From the NCBI GenBank assembly GCA_902825985.1, contig CADEDC010000010.1:1-64000 (forward strand): DNA of 64,000 bases. The letters are read 5' to 3'. This document shows positions 38,018 through 49,057 of the stretch, one piece after another. The position numbers and the translations under genes were made by a program. A model generated the notes under the pieces. It was given only the letters and a program-made list of their open reading frames with translations. It was not told the DNA's origin and ran no database searches. Numbering within the stretch: the stretch's first letter is position 1; each line of letters opens with the position of its first letter. The DNA is from an uncultured Acidobacteriota bacterium (GTDB taxonomy: Bacteria; Acidobacteriota; Vicinamibacteria; Vicinamibacterales; CAVVIG01).

Positions 38018-38935
38018 ATGCAGCTCGGGTTCGTCGGTCTCGGTAAGATGGGGCTGAACATGGTCACGCGGCTGGCGCGCGCCGGTCACGCCATCGTGGC
38101 CTACGACCTCAACGCCGAGGCGCTGGCGCGTGCCGCGGCGGCTGGTGTCACGGCCGTCGACGGACTGGATCAGCTGGTCGCCGCCCTGGACCCGCCGCGC
38201 GCCGTGTGGGTGATGGTGCCGGCCGGCGACGCCACCGAGTCGACGATCGCCGCGCTGGGCGATCGGCTCGGCGCCGACGACGTGGTCATCGACGGCGGCA
38301 ACACCCACTTCCCCGACGATCTGCGGCGTGCCGCCGCGCTGGCGGCCCGCGGCGTGCACCACGTCGACGCCGGGACGAGCGGCGGCGTGTGGGGGCTCAG
38401 CGACGGCTACTGTCTGATGGTCGGCGGCCCGGCGGCGGTGTGCAGGCGCCTGGAGCCGATCTTCCACGCGCTCGCACCGCCGGACGGCTACCTGCGCGTC
38501 GGCGACCATGGCGCCGGACACTACGTGAAGATGATCCACAACGGCATCGAGTACGGGCTCATGCAGGCCTATGCCGAGGGGTTCGAGCTGATGCACGCGA
38601 GCCCCTACGATCTGGAGCTGGATCGGGTCGCCGCGGTCTGGATGCGCGGCAGCGTCGTCCGATCGTGGCTCCTCGAGCTGACGGCGCGGGCACTCGCGAC
38701 CGATCCCGGACTCGAGGCGCTCAGCGGTCGCGTCGACGACTCGGGTGAGGGCCGCTGGACCCTGGAGGAAGCGATCGACCGGGCGGTGCCGATGCCGGCA
38801 CTCGCGGCGGCGCTGTTCACCCGCTTCCGCTCGCGGGCCGACAATCCGTTCGCGGAACGGCTGCTCGCCGCGCTTCGCCAGCAGTTCGGCGGGCACGCGG
38901 TCACGGCGGCAGGCGACCCGCCGGTGCGGCCATGA
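38018..38935 (+). CDS. gnd: 6-phosphogluconate dehydrogenase, short (GndA/YqeC) type
   Basis: The 305-residue enzyme oxidatively decarboxylates 6-phosphogluconate to ribulose-5-phosphate. It has the N-terminal dinucleotide motif FVGLGKMGLNM, DGGNTHFPDD, the signature VDAGTSGGVWGL and the catalytic KMIHNGIEYGLMQAYAEGF. The length marks it as the short, usually tetrameric form, about 170 residues shorter than E. coli Gnd, and some members prefer NAD. AGGAG precedes the ATG. Its stop overlaps the zwf start by 4 nt (ATGA). Confidence 0.94.
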   Translation: MQLGFVGLGKMGLNMVTRLARAGHAIVAYDLNAEALARAAAAGVTAVDGLDQLVAALDPPRAVWVMVPAGDATESTIAALGDRLGADDVVIDGGNTHFPDDLRRAAALAARGVHHVDAGTSGGVWGLSDGYCLMVGGPAAVCRRLEPIFHALAPPDGYLRVGDHGAGHYVKMIHNGIEYGLMQAYAEGFELMHASPYDLELDRVAAVWMRGSVVRSWLLELTARALATDPGLEALSGRVDDSGEGRWTLEEAIDRAVPMPALAAALFTRFRSRADNPFAERLLAALRQQFGGHAVTAAGDPPVRP

Positions 38936-40452
38936 CGATTGTGATTTTCGGCGGCGCCGGCGACCTGGCGCAGCGCAAGCTGCTGCCGGCCCTCTACAAC
39001 CTGCACGTCGATGGTCTGCTGCCGCCGACCTGGGCGATCGTCGGTACCGGCCGCAAGGACCTGACCGACGATGGCTACCGGCAGTTCGCCCGCGACGGGA
39101 TCGAGCGCCACTCGCGGCGGCCGATCGACGCGGCGACCTGGGCGCAGTTCGCCAGCGGCCTCTTCTTCGTCAACATCGACATCGCCGAGCCGGCGGGTGG
39201 CCGGCCGCTGGCATCCCTCGGCGCCCGGCTCGACATCATCGAGCACGAGCGTGGCGAGCCGGGCGACCGCATCTACTATCTCGCGGTGCCGCCGTCGCTG
39301 TTCATCCCGGTGGTCCAGCAGCTGGCGGCGGCCCGGTTCGTCGCCCCCTCCCCGGGTGCGGGTGCGCCGTACGCGCGCCTGGTGGTCGAGAAGCCGATCG
39401 GCCACGACCTGCACAGCGCGCTCGCGATCACCGATGCGGTCGCCGCCGTCTTCGACGAACGGCAGGTCTTCCGCATCGACCACTATCTCGGCAAGGAAAC
39501 CGTCCAGAACATCCTGGTGCTGCGGTTTGCGAACAGCATCTTCGAGCCGCTGTTCAATCAGAAGTACGTCGATCACGTACAGATCACCGTCGCCGAGCAG
39601 GACGGCGTCGGCACGCGCGCCGGCTACTACGACGGCGCCGGCGCCCTGCGCGACATGGTGCAGAACCATCTGCTGCAGCTGTTGACGCTGGTCGCGATGG
39701 AACCGCCGCACGCCCTGACCGCCGACGTCGTCCGCGACGAGAAGCTGCAGGTGCTGCAGGCCCTGCGGCCGATCGCCGGATCGACCGTCGACGGCTGCAC
39801 GGTGCGCGGCCGGTATGCCGGCGGGCGCGTCGGCGATCGGGCGGTCGCCGGCTACCTCGCCGAACCCGGCGTGGCGCCCGATTCGCGGACCGAGACGTTC
39901 GTCGCGCTCAACGTCCGCGTCGACAACTGGCGGTGGGCAGGGGTGCCGTTCTATCTGCGCACCGGCAAGCGGCTGCCTCGCCGCTCCAGCGAGATCTCGG
40001 TGCACCTGAAGGCGGTGCCGCCGATCCTGTTCAACGCGCCGCCCGACGCGCCGCTCGGCCGCTGCGTCCACGAGAGTTCGCCGGCGCTCGCTGCCAACGT
40101 GCTCGCCATCCGCCTGCAGCCGGACGACGGCTTCTCGTTCTTCATCTCGTCGAAGATCCCCGGTCCGCAGGTGCGGGTCACCACGGTCGAGATGGACTTC
40201 GACTACAGCACGGCGTTCGGCGCCGCGTCTCCCGAAGCGTACGAGCGCCTGCTGCTCGACGTGATGGCCGGTGATGCCACACTCTTCATGCGGCGTGACA
40301 GCGTCGAGGCGTCGTGGCGTTTCGTCACGCCGATCCTCGATCGCTGGGCCGAGCAGTCGGCGCCGCTGCCGGAGTACGCGGCAGGCACGTGGGGACCGGC
40401 GGCCAGTGACGATCTGCTCCAGCGAAGCGGTCGGAGCTGGCGCAACCCCTGA
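38932..40452 (+). CDS. zwf: Glucose-6-phosphate 1-dehydrogenase
   Basis: Zwf makes 6-phosphogluconolactone and NAD(P)H from glucose-6-phosphate, the entry to the oxidative pentose-phosphate pathway. The 506-residue protein has the coenzyme motif GGAGDLAQRKLLPAL, VVEKPIGHDL, the active-site signature RIDHYLGKE and the GVPFYLRTGKRLPRR segment. It overlaps gnd by 4 nt. A 6-phosphogluconolactonase gene is not present in the unit. The large transcription activator follows 14 bp downstream. Confidence 0.96.
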   Translation: MTIVIFGGAGDLAQRKLLPALYNLHVDGLLPPTWAIVGTGRKDLTDDGYRQFARDGIERHSRRPIDAATWAQFASGLFFVNIDIAEPAGGRPLASLGARLDIIEHERGEPGDRIYYLAVPPSLFIPVVQQLAAARFVAPSPGAGAPYARLVVEKPIGHDLHSALAITDAVAAVFDERQVFRIDHYLGKETVQNILVLRFANSIFEPLFNQKYVDHVQITVAEQDGVGTRAGYYDGAGALRDMVQNHLLQLLTLVAMEPPHALTADVVRDEKLQVLQALRPIAGSTVDGCTVRGRYAGGRVGDRAVAGYLAEPGVAPDSRTETFVALNVRVDNWRWAGVPFYLRTGKRLPRRSSEISVHLKAVPPILFNAPPDAPLGRCVHESSPALAANVLAIRLQPDDGFSFFISSKIPGPQVRVTTVEMDFDYSTAFGAASPEAYERLLLDVMAGDATLFMRRDSVEASWRFVTPILDRWAEQSAPLPEYAAGTWGPAASDDLLQRSGRSWRNP

Positions 40453-40454
40453 TC

Positions 40455-40460
40455 TATACT
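40455..40460 (+). promoter_or_regulatory. -10 box of the sigma-54 activator gene, predicted leaderless start
   Basis: TATACT (5/6 to consensus) is followed by six bases and the GTG start at 40467. There is no Shine-Dalgarno in between, and the box overlaps the zwf stop codon region. No clear -35 is visible at 16-18 bp. Confidence 0.45.
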
Positions 40461-40466
40461 CCCGTC

Positions 40467-43400
<2,934 letters not shown>

Positions 43401-43436
43401 CAGCGCCGAAAAAAGTCTGCCTCGGTCAGCTTCTTG

Positions 43437-43457
43437 ACTGGATACCGAGTATCCAGT
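43437..43457. promoter_or_regulatory. Palindromic operator-like site 1 (GGATAC/GTATCC)
   Basis: ACTGGATAC (43437-43445) and GTATCCAGT (43449-43457) are a perfect 9-bp inverted repeat with spacer CGA. It lies 37 bp after the activator gene and begins within a TTGACT that could act as a -35. It has the form of a dimeric repressor or activator site; the binding protein is unknown. Confidence 0.65.
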
Positions 43458-43469
43458 TCCGGCGAGCTT

Positions 43470-43486
43470 TGGATACCAAGTATCCA
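43470..43486. promoter_or_regulatory. Palindromic operator-like site 2 (GGATAC/GTATCC)
   Basis: TGGATAC (43470-43476) and GTATCCA (43480-43486) repeat the core of site 1 with a 3-nt spacer CAA. The centres of the two sites are 31 bp apart, about three helical turns, so both would face the same side of the DNA. A third half-site GGATAC lies at 43599-43604 within a GATACT -10-like box before the PilZ gene. Confidence 0.65.
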
Positions 43487-43523
43487 GCCTTCACAGACCG
43501 GTCGATTTGGACGAGAACACACT

Positions 43524-43555
43524 AATCGTCATGTAGGCAACGACTTGTGACGATT
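43524..43555. repeat. Second inverted repeat upstream of the PilZ gene
   Basis: AATCGTCA (43524-43531) and TGACGATT (43548-43555) form a perfect 8-bp inverted repeat around 16 nt. It is unrelated in sequence to the GGATAC palindromes and could be a second operator or a weak hairpin in a long leader. Confidence 0.5.
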
Positions 43556-43640
43556 CAGGCGACCGCGCCGGTGTGCAAATCCGGGCGGACCCGAACTTGG
43601 ATACTAAAGGGCAGCACGTTTCCCCTTCAGGAGTCTTTTC

Positions 43641-44063
43641 GTGATGCAGAGCCGAGTCGCCGAGCCGCCGTATCGTCCTGCCGACAGCAACCGTGCCGCC
43701 GCGCGGATTGACGTAGCCCTGCCCGCTCGCCTGATGTGGAAAGACCAGCGTGGCGCCACGCGCTTCGCCACCGTCATGACCCGTAACGTCAGCGAGTTCG
43801 GCGCCTATGTCGAGTGTCAGACGCCGGTCTCGCTGCCACTCTACCGCCTGGTGCAGTTCCAGCTCGAGAAGGACATCAACGACGGTCAGGACCTGCCGGC
43901 GTCGTTGAAGCAGGGGCGCCTCACCGCCGCCATCTATCGCGTGCAGCCGCCAGACGCCCGCGGTCGCGGCCAGGGTCTGGCGCTCCGCCTGATGATCGAG
44001 CCGAAGCGCCACGCCGCCGCCCCCGAGCATGTCGCCCCGGAGCGGATTCGCGCGAGCGCCTAG
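43641..44063 (+). CDS. PilZ-domain protein (c-di-GMP receptor candidate)
   Basis: The 140-residue protein is essentially one PilZ domain. The two c-di-GMP-binding motifs are intact: RAAAR (RxxxR) near residue 18 and NVSEFG (NxSxxG) near residue 49, followed by AYVECQTPV and the later GLALRLM strand. PilZ proteins relay cyclic-di-GMP to motility, pili or polysaccharide export. AGGAG lies 7 nt before the GTG; an ATG immediately follows and could be the start instead. The gene sits behind a 240-bp region full of palindromes. Confidence 0.82.
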   Translation: MMQSRVAEPPYRPADSNRAAARIDVALPARLMWKDQRGATRFATVMTRNVSEFGAYVECQTPVSLPLYRLVQFQLEKDINDGQDLPASLKQGRLTAAIYRVQPPDARGRGQGLALRLMIEPKRHAAAPEHVAPERIRASA

Positions 44064-44071
44064 TTCTTCAT

Positions 44072-44098
44072 CCGTGGCACCGGTCGCCGGAGCCACGG
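44072..44098. terminator. Hairpin between convergent genes
   Basis: CCGTGGC (44072-44078) pairs with GCCACGG (44092-44098); inside, CCGG at 44080-44083 pairs with CCGG at 44087-44090. It lies in the 56-bp gap between the convergent PilZ and metallo-hydrolase genes and probably ends transcription in one or both directions, although it lacks a T-run. Confidence 0.5.
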
Positions 44099-44119
44099 GC
44101 CCAGAGCCGTCCAACCGAT

Positions 44120-45031
44120 CTACGCCCGCTTCTTCCAATACCTGGCCAGACCCCGATAGCTCAGGTCCAGCCGGCCTGCCGTCTCGTAGGCGTTCGCGTC
44201 ACGTTCGCCGAGCTGCCGGGTCAATTCGAGCCTGGTCTGGTCCACTGCCCACCGTTCGCGTGCCTCGTCGTCGCCGTCTTGCGTGAGCGAGCGGTGGACC
44301 AGGTTTGCCATGCCTGACAGATGATCGCGCAGTGCCGCGAGGTGTGCGCCCACCGGACCGGAGGGTCCGAAGTGGGTGAGGAACAATGTGTCCGGCCGCC
44401 ACGCCTCGTAGATGGCCAGGCTCCGTTCCCAGGCCTCGAGGTCGATGTCGGGCGGCGGCGTCGCCGGCAGGACGTAGTCGCACGGCGACAGTCGAATCCC
44501 CACCGTATCGCCGACGAAGGCCAGACCGGCCTCCGCACTGAAGTAGCTGACGTGGTGCGACGCGTGGCCCGGCGTGTAGGCGACCTCCAGCGACCGGCCG
44601 GCGACGTCGAGGCGCTCGCCGCCCCGGAGAACGGACAGCGCCGCGGCGGCCACCGGAAGGACCTCGCCCCACAAGCGATCCATGTCCGCCCCGTACAGAC
44701 GCGTCGCGCTGGAGAGCAGCTTCGACGGGTCCACCATGTGGGGGGCGCCGGCCTGGTGCACGTAGACGCGGATGTGGGGATGCTGCCGCAGGATCGTGCC
44801 GGTCGCACCGGCATGATCGAGGTGGATGTGCGTGATGAGAATCGCCGTGACGTCGGCGAATCCGATCCCGGCATCGGCCAGCCGCGAGGTCAGCGTCGGC
44901 AGCGAGCTGGTCGGTCCGGGGTCGACGAGCGCCACGCCGGCGGCAGCATGCAGGACGCCGGTGGCGATGACCCGGGGGACGCCGAGAAAATCGAGATCGA
45001 TGAAGGACATGCCGGACGCAAGGCTCTGCAT
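44120..45031 (-). CDS. MBL-fold metallo-hydrolase
   Basis: The 303-residue protein has the metallo-beta-lactamase zinc motif THIHLDHAG near residue 67, VDPGPTSSLPTL, the second-metal region TPGHASHHVSYF and VGDTVGIRLSP, and a C-terminal helical extension (TRLELTRQLGERDANAYETA) as in the glyoxalase-II-like and SoxH-like hydrolases. The substrate is unknown. The ATG at 45031 has no ribosome-binding site but a GATAAT box six bases away, supporting a leaderless start; a second Met at 45010 is possible. Confidence 0.87.
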   Translation of the reverse strand: MQSLASGMSFIDLDFLGVPRVIATGVLHAAAGVALVDPGPTSSLPTLTSRLADAGIGFADVTAILITHIHLDHAGATGTILRQHPHIRVYVHQAGAPHMVDPSKLLSSATRLYGADMDRLWGEVLPVAAAALSVLRGGERLDVAGRSLEVAYTPGHASHHVSYFSAEAGLAFVGDTVGIRLSPCDYVLPATPPPDIDLEAWERSLAIYEAWRPDTLFLTHFGPSGPVGAHLAALRDHLSGMANLVHRSLTQDGDDEARERWAVDQTRLELTRQLGERDANAYETAGRLDLSYRGLARYWKKRA

Positions 45032-45037
45032 CCGGCC

Positions 45038-45063
45038 ATTATCGCCGCTCTCCCGGCGGCTTC
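45038..45063 (-). promoter_or_regulatory. Promoter of the metallo-hydrolase gene, predicted leaderless
   Basis: On the minus strand GATAAT (45038-45043) is followed by six bases and the ATG at 45031. TTGAAG is the -35 candidate 16 bp further upstream, within 45060-45065. Both hexamers are close to consensus, so this is the best-supported leaderless promoter of the window. Confidence 0.6.
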
Positions 45064-45065
45064 AA

Positions 45066-45596
45066 CTACCGGAACGGGGTGGCACCCTCCGGAATCGGGT
45101 TCGCCAGCGGACCGTTCATGTCCTCGTACAGCGAACCGCGCTTGTCGGTCGCGAAGTAGCGGGCGCCGGCAGAACTGATTGGATTGGCGCTCACATGATA
45201 CGCGGACGCCGGAATGACCGAGGCGGCGTTGCACGGCGGCGTCGGACTGTCGGCGGTGCCGGCTTCCCCGCTGCGGGTCACGGTGAACAGGAAGCCGCTC
45301 TTCCGGATGCCGTTGGTCGACAAATCGGGGCTGATGAACGCACTCGTCGAGCCGGGCGGTGCCAGCGCGAGGTCGGCGAGGTCGAGTGCGTAGTAGCCGG
45401 CCCCGCAACTCGACGAATAGCTGGCCTCGGCGGAGTTGATGTTGCGGAGCGACGCAGCCGCCGAGGTTTCCTCGGCAGACATTCTCGCCCGCATCATGCG
45501 GTTGCCGGCAATGACCGCGAGCACCCCGATGATGGCCACGACCATCAGCATCTCGATGAGGGTGAAACCTTCTTCACGCCGCAGGTGGGTCGACAC
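45066..45596 (-). CDS. Type IV pilin-like protein
   Basis: A short basic leader (STHLRREEG) precedes the class III prepilin motif GFTLIEMLMVVAIIGVLAVI, with cleavage expected before the Phe and the conserved Glu at mature position 5. The remainder is a pseudopilin/pilin-size globular domain of about 140 residues containing two cysteines (SSCGAGYY and PPCNAAS) that could form a disulfide. The GTG at 45596 gives a leader of normal length. It may be a PilA-type major pilin or a minor pilin. pilT lies 3.5 kb away on the other strand. Confidence 0.85.
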   Translation of the reverse strand: MSTHLRREEGFTLIEMLMVVAIIGVLAVIAGNRMMRARMSAEETSAAASLRNINSAEASYSSSCGAGYYALDLADLALAPPGSTSAFISPDLSTNGIRKSGFLFTVTRSGEAGTADSPTPPCNAASVIPASAYHVSANPISSAGARYFATDKRGSLYEDMNGPLANPIPEGATPFR

Positions 45597-45755
45597 GTCC
45601 GAACTCGGGGCGCAAGAGCGGTGCCGATTGCCGCACGGTGCCGGGCTATGCCGCGCCGCGCAGCGACGCCCGTCCGATGACACATTTGGTCGCCGCGCGA
45701 CTGACGTTGAGTGTCAGCCGAGCCGCCTGGCTGGCCGAGCGGCGCTCATCCGACG

Positions 45756-46847
45756 CTACGGCGCCGGCGGCGCGCCGTGCGCCGCCGCGACTGCCGGCAC
45801 GATCAGACGGTCGACGATGTCGTCCACCGTCCGCCGGTGCGTCCGGCGATCGTCGCTCACGGTGGGCGACGATGTGGTGACCACCACGAGGTCGAGGGCC
45901 GGAACCACGAAGATGAACTGCCCGCCGAATCCCCAGGCGTGGTACGACTCGTAGCCGCCGACCGGACGAATCCACCAGCCATATCCGTACGACTGGCCGC
46001 TCCAGTACGACGTCGACCGCGGGACGATCGACGTGCGCACCCAGTCGTCCGACAGCACGCGTTGTGTGCCGGCCATGCCGCGGCGGAGATACAGCTCGCC
46101 GAAGGCGACCATCTGGCGCGGCGTCATCAGCATGTCGTTGCCGCCGAAGTAGATGCCCTGCGGATCCTGCGGCCAGCGCGCCAGCGAGAACCCCAGCGGC
46201 CGGGCCAGCTGGCGATCGGCGAACTGCCAGGTGCTCGTCTGCGCGACGCGCGTCACGATGGCCGACAACAGATGCGTGTTGCCGGTGCTGTAGTCCATCT
46301 CGGTGCCAGGCGGCGCCAGCAGTTTTCGGGTCAGCACGTAGCGCACCCAGTTGCCGCTCTGCACCCAGGCGCCGTAGTTGCGGTTGCTCGTCGGTTCCAG
46401 CCCCGACCGCATCGTCAGCAGGTCTTCGATGGTGATGGCGCGCTTCGCGCGGTCGGCATCGCGAGCCAGCAGGTCGGGGAAGTAACCGCCGATCGGCTGG
46501 CGAACGCCGGGCAGCAGGCCGCGGTCGATGGCGATGCCGACGAGGGCCGACATCACGCTCTTCGCCGCCGACTTGACGTTGGCCGGACGGGCGGCGGTGG
46601 CACCGCCGTAATAGCGCTCCAGCACCAACGACCCACGCCAGCTGACCAGCAGGCTGCGCAACCGCGGCAGTTCCTTCAGGGCGGCCAGGGCCTCGGTGAA
46701 GGCCGGCTCGGGGGAGCGGATCGCCGCAATCAACGGGTCGGGCGGCGCGGCCGGCCCGCGGCTCGGCTGGGCGGCAGCCGAGGCGGCCAGAACGGCGACC
46801 AGGCCGGTCACCACTGCGAGCAGGCGCCAGGCTACGGACAGGCCCAC
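45756..46847 (-). CDS. Serine hydrolase, class C beta-lactamase/CubicO family
   Basis: The precursor (363 residues from GTG 46847) has a signal peptide (LAVVTGLVAVLAASAAA), the SxxK nucleophile motif SAAKS followed by VMSALVGIAIDRGLL, the YST tyrosine motif in MDYSTGNTHLL, and a C-terminal GFGGQFIFVVPALDLVVV strand pair. This is the penicillin-binding-protein-like beta-lactamase fold used by esterases and D-aminopeptidases; the substrate is not predictable. An upstream GTG at 46865 is possible. The chosen start lies six bases after a TATCGT box. Confidence 0.87.
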   Translation of the reverse strand: MGLSVAWRLLAVVTGLVAVLAASAAAQPSRGPAAPPDPLIAAIRSPEPAFTEALAALKELPRLRSLLVSWRGSLVLERYYGGATAARPANVKSAAKSVMSALVGIAIDRGLLPGVRQPIGGYFPDLLARDADRAKRAITIEDLLTMRSGLEPTSNRNYGAWVQSGNWVRYVLTRKLLAPPGTEMDYSTGNTHLLSAIVTRVAQTSTWQFADRQLARPLGFSLARWPQDPQGIYFGGNDMLMTPRQMVAFGELYLRRGMAGTQRVLSDDWVRTSIVPRSTSYWSGQSYGYGWWIRPVGGYESYHAWGFGGQFIFVVPALDLVVVTTSSPTVSDDRRTHRRTVDDIVDRLIVPAVAAAHGAPPAP

Positions 46848-46853
46848 CGCACC

Positions 46854-46882
46854 ACGATACGGCACCCGGAGGCCCGATACAA
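46854..46882 (-). promoter_or_regulatory. Promoter of the serine hydrolase gene, predicted leaderless
   Basis: On the minus strand TTGTAT (46877-46882), a 17-bp spacer, TATCGT (46854-46859), six bases and GTG at 46847. On the opposite strand TATACT at 46903-46908 may serve the divergent MBL lipoprotein gene. Confidence 0.45.
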
Positions 46883-46937
46883 ACCCCCGGCCGCGACTGT
46901 CCTATACTGCGACCTGCCGGCGATGGGGGTGACTCAG

Positions 46938-48425
46938 ATGAGACAGACAGGCACGTGGCAATGGAGAGCGTTGGGGACGATCTGGAGCCTCGGTCTGCTG
47001 GCGGCCTGCACGGGCAGCGGACTCGGAGACGGCCAGGCGCTCGTCGATGAGGCGGCCACCGCCCTCGGCGGACGTGACCGTCTGCGCCAGGTGAAGTCGA
47101 TCGTCATGGAGGGCGGCGGCACCAACGCCAACCTCGGCCAGGATTTGACCCCCGAGGCGACCGGTCAGTCGTTCACCGTCACCGACTATCGGCGCGTCCT
47201 CAGCTTCACGGCGAACGCGTTGCGCAGCGAGCAGACCCGCACGCCGGCCTTCCCCTACTTCCAGGGTACGGCGCCCCAGAAGCAGATCATGGGGATCGAC
47301 GGCGACATCGGCTACAACGTCTCGCCGCTCGGCGTGTCGGTTCGCGTCTCGGAAACTGCCACCCGGCAACGCCGGATCGACATGTTCCACCACCCGGTGG
47401 CCGCGGTCCGGGCCGCCCTCGAGCCGGGGGCGGAGCTGACGAACATCCGCCGTGACGGGCAGGAGCGGCTGGTCGACGTCGCCGCCTCGACCGGCGTGAC
47501 GTTCACGCTCGCGATCGACGGCACGTCTCACCTGCCGACCCGCGTCCTGTCATCGTGGTACGACACCAATCTCGGCGATGTCGTGCTCGCGACCGCATTC
47601 TCGGAGTACCGCGACGTGGACGGCGTGAAGATGCCGGCGCGCGTCGTCACGACGACCGATCGCTGGACGACGGCCGACCTGAGGTTCACGCACATCGAAC
47701 TGGACGGCATCACCGGCGACATGGCGGCTCCCGAGGACGCCGTCCGCTCGCGCCCCGCCGCGTCGGTGCCCGAGCCGGTGGTCGACGACGAGGAACTGGC
47801 GCCCGGCGTCTGGCTGCTCGCCGGTCAGTCGCACCACAGCGTCCTCATCGAACTGGCCGACCAGTTGCTGCTGGTCGAAGCGCCGCAGCACGAAGCCCGC
47901 ACCCTGGCGGTCATCCGCCGCGGCCGGGAGTTGCGCCCGAACAAGCCGCTGACGCGCGTCGTGAATACCCATCACCACTTCGACCACTCGGGCGGCATCC
48001 GGGCGGCGGTCGCCGAAGGGCTCGCCGTCGTCACGCACCGTGGCAACGCCGCCTTCTTCGAGGAGATCGTCCGGCGGCCGCACACGGCCAACCCCGACTC
48101 GCTGTCGCGCCGCGGGCGGGCGCTGACCCTCGAACCGGTGGACGACGCGCACGAGATCGCCGACCCGACGCGGGCCGTACAGATCTTCCACGTCGCCGGC
48201 AGTCCGCACACGTCGACGATGCTGATGGTGTATCTGCCACGGGAGAAGCTGCTCATCGAGGCGGACGCCTTCACGCCGTCGGCGCCGGCGCCCTACGCCG
48301 CCAACCTGCTCGAGAACATCCAGCGCCGCGGCCTCGCCGTCGACCGCATCGTCCCGCTGCATGGCATCGTTGTGCCGTTCGATGCACTCCAGAAGGCGGT
48401 GGCTCCGGCGGCGGCGACCGACTGA
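46938..48425 (+). CDS. MBL-fold lipoprotein with N-terminal LolA-like domain
   Basis: The 495-residue precursor has a lipoprotein signal with lipobox LAAC (C24). Residues of about 30-270 form a beta-rich region (EAATALGGRDRLRQVKSIVM, FSEYRDVDGVKMPARVV) resembling LolA-like lipoprotein-sorting folds. The C-terminal part is a metallo-beta-lactamase domain with NTHHHFDHSGGIRAAV near residue 343, HVAGSPHTSTMLMVYLP and LIEADAFTP. Likely an envelope-anchored zinc hydrolase. GGGTGA lies 5 nt before the ATG at 46938; another ATG lies at 46923. Confidence 0.83.
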   Translation: MRQTGTWQWRALGTIWSLGLLAACTGSGLGDGQALVDEAATALGGRDRLRQVKSIVMEGGGTNANLGQDLTPEATGQSFTVTDYRRVLSFTANALRSEQTRTPAFPYFQGTAPQKQIMGIDGDIGYNVSPLGVSVRVSETATRQRRIDMFHHPVAAVRAALEPGAELTNIRRDGQERLVDVAASTGVTFTLAIDGTSHLPTRVLSSWYDTNLGDVVLATAFSEYRDVDGVKMPARVVTTTDRWTTADLRFTHIELDGITGDMAAPEDAVRSRPAASVPEPVVDDEELAPGVWLLAGQSHHSVLIELADQLLLVEAPQHEARTLAVIRRGRELRPNKPLTRVVNTHHHFDHSGGIRAAVAEGLAVVTHRGNAAFFEEIVRRPHTANPDSLSRRGRALTLEPVDDAHEIADPTRAVQIFHVAGSPHTSTMLMVYLPREKLLIEADAFTPSAPAPYAANLLENIQRRGLAVDRIVPLHGIVVPFDALQKAVAPAAATD

Positions 48426-48595
48426 CGGCCGCCGGCGCGCGTCTGCCTCGCCGCCGAGCCGCGGCCGCCACGGCGCCTGCGCCAGACCGGCGTTCGACGT
48501 GCAACGCCGGGCCGCGACGTGGGGCTCCTGAACCGTCGGCGGTCTGCCGATGAGTACGGTGCATGCTCTCGGCTCCTCCTGCGTCGCCGTTCCGG

Positions 48596-49057
48596 ATGAA
48601 CAAACGCCGGGTCGACGCGACACTCACACTGACCACCGGCCGCACGGTTCGCGGATCGTTCTTCGTCGGGGAGACCACCGTCCTCGGCGATGGCCCCGAA
48701 CGCGTCGACGACTTGCTGAACACCACGCCGCGCTTCTTCCCATTCGAGCGCCTCGACAACGGACACCAGCAGGTGGTGCTCTACAGCATCGACCATGTCG
48801 CGCTGGTGACACTGTTCGGGCACGAGGCACGCGAGGTCCCCGGGTACGAGGTCGCCAAGGTCCGGCACATCTCGCTGATTCTCACCGGTGGTGAGCGCAT
48901 CGCCGGGCAGATTCGCGTCTACCAACCGGACGGCCGGAACCGCGTCAGCGACTGGTCGCACGAATCATCTCCGTTCCGATTCCTCGAGACGGAACACGGC
49001 ACGTTGCTCGTCAACATCAATCACGTCGTCGAGATCATCGAACTGGAGCACCCGTGA
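48596..49057 (+). CDS. Small duplicated beta-domain protein coupled to pilT
   Basis: The 153-residue protein appears to contain two copies of one small beta module. Copy one has VDATLTLTTGRTVRGSFFVG and then FFPFERL; copy two has VRHISLILTGGERIAGQIRV and then FRFLETEHGTLLVNINHV. The pattern (strand, Gly turn, strand, then a hydrophobic strand pair) is Sm-like or DUF6812-like, but I cannot assign a function. It has no signal peptide. Its TGA overlaps the pilT GTG by 4 nt, so the two are translated together. A longer start at 48563 is possible. Confidence 0.68.
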   Translation: MNKRRVDATLTLTTGRTVRGSFFVGETTVLGDGPERVDDLLNTTPRFFPFERLDNGHQQVVLYSIDHVALVTLFGHEAREVPGYEVAKVRHISLILTGGERIAGQIRVYQPDGRNRVSDWSHESSPFRFLETEHGTLLVNINHVVEIIELEHP

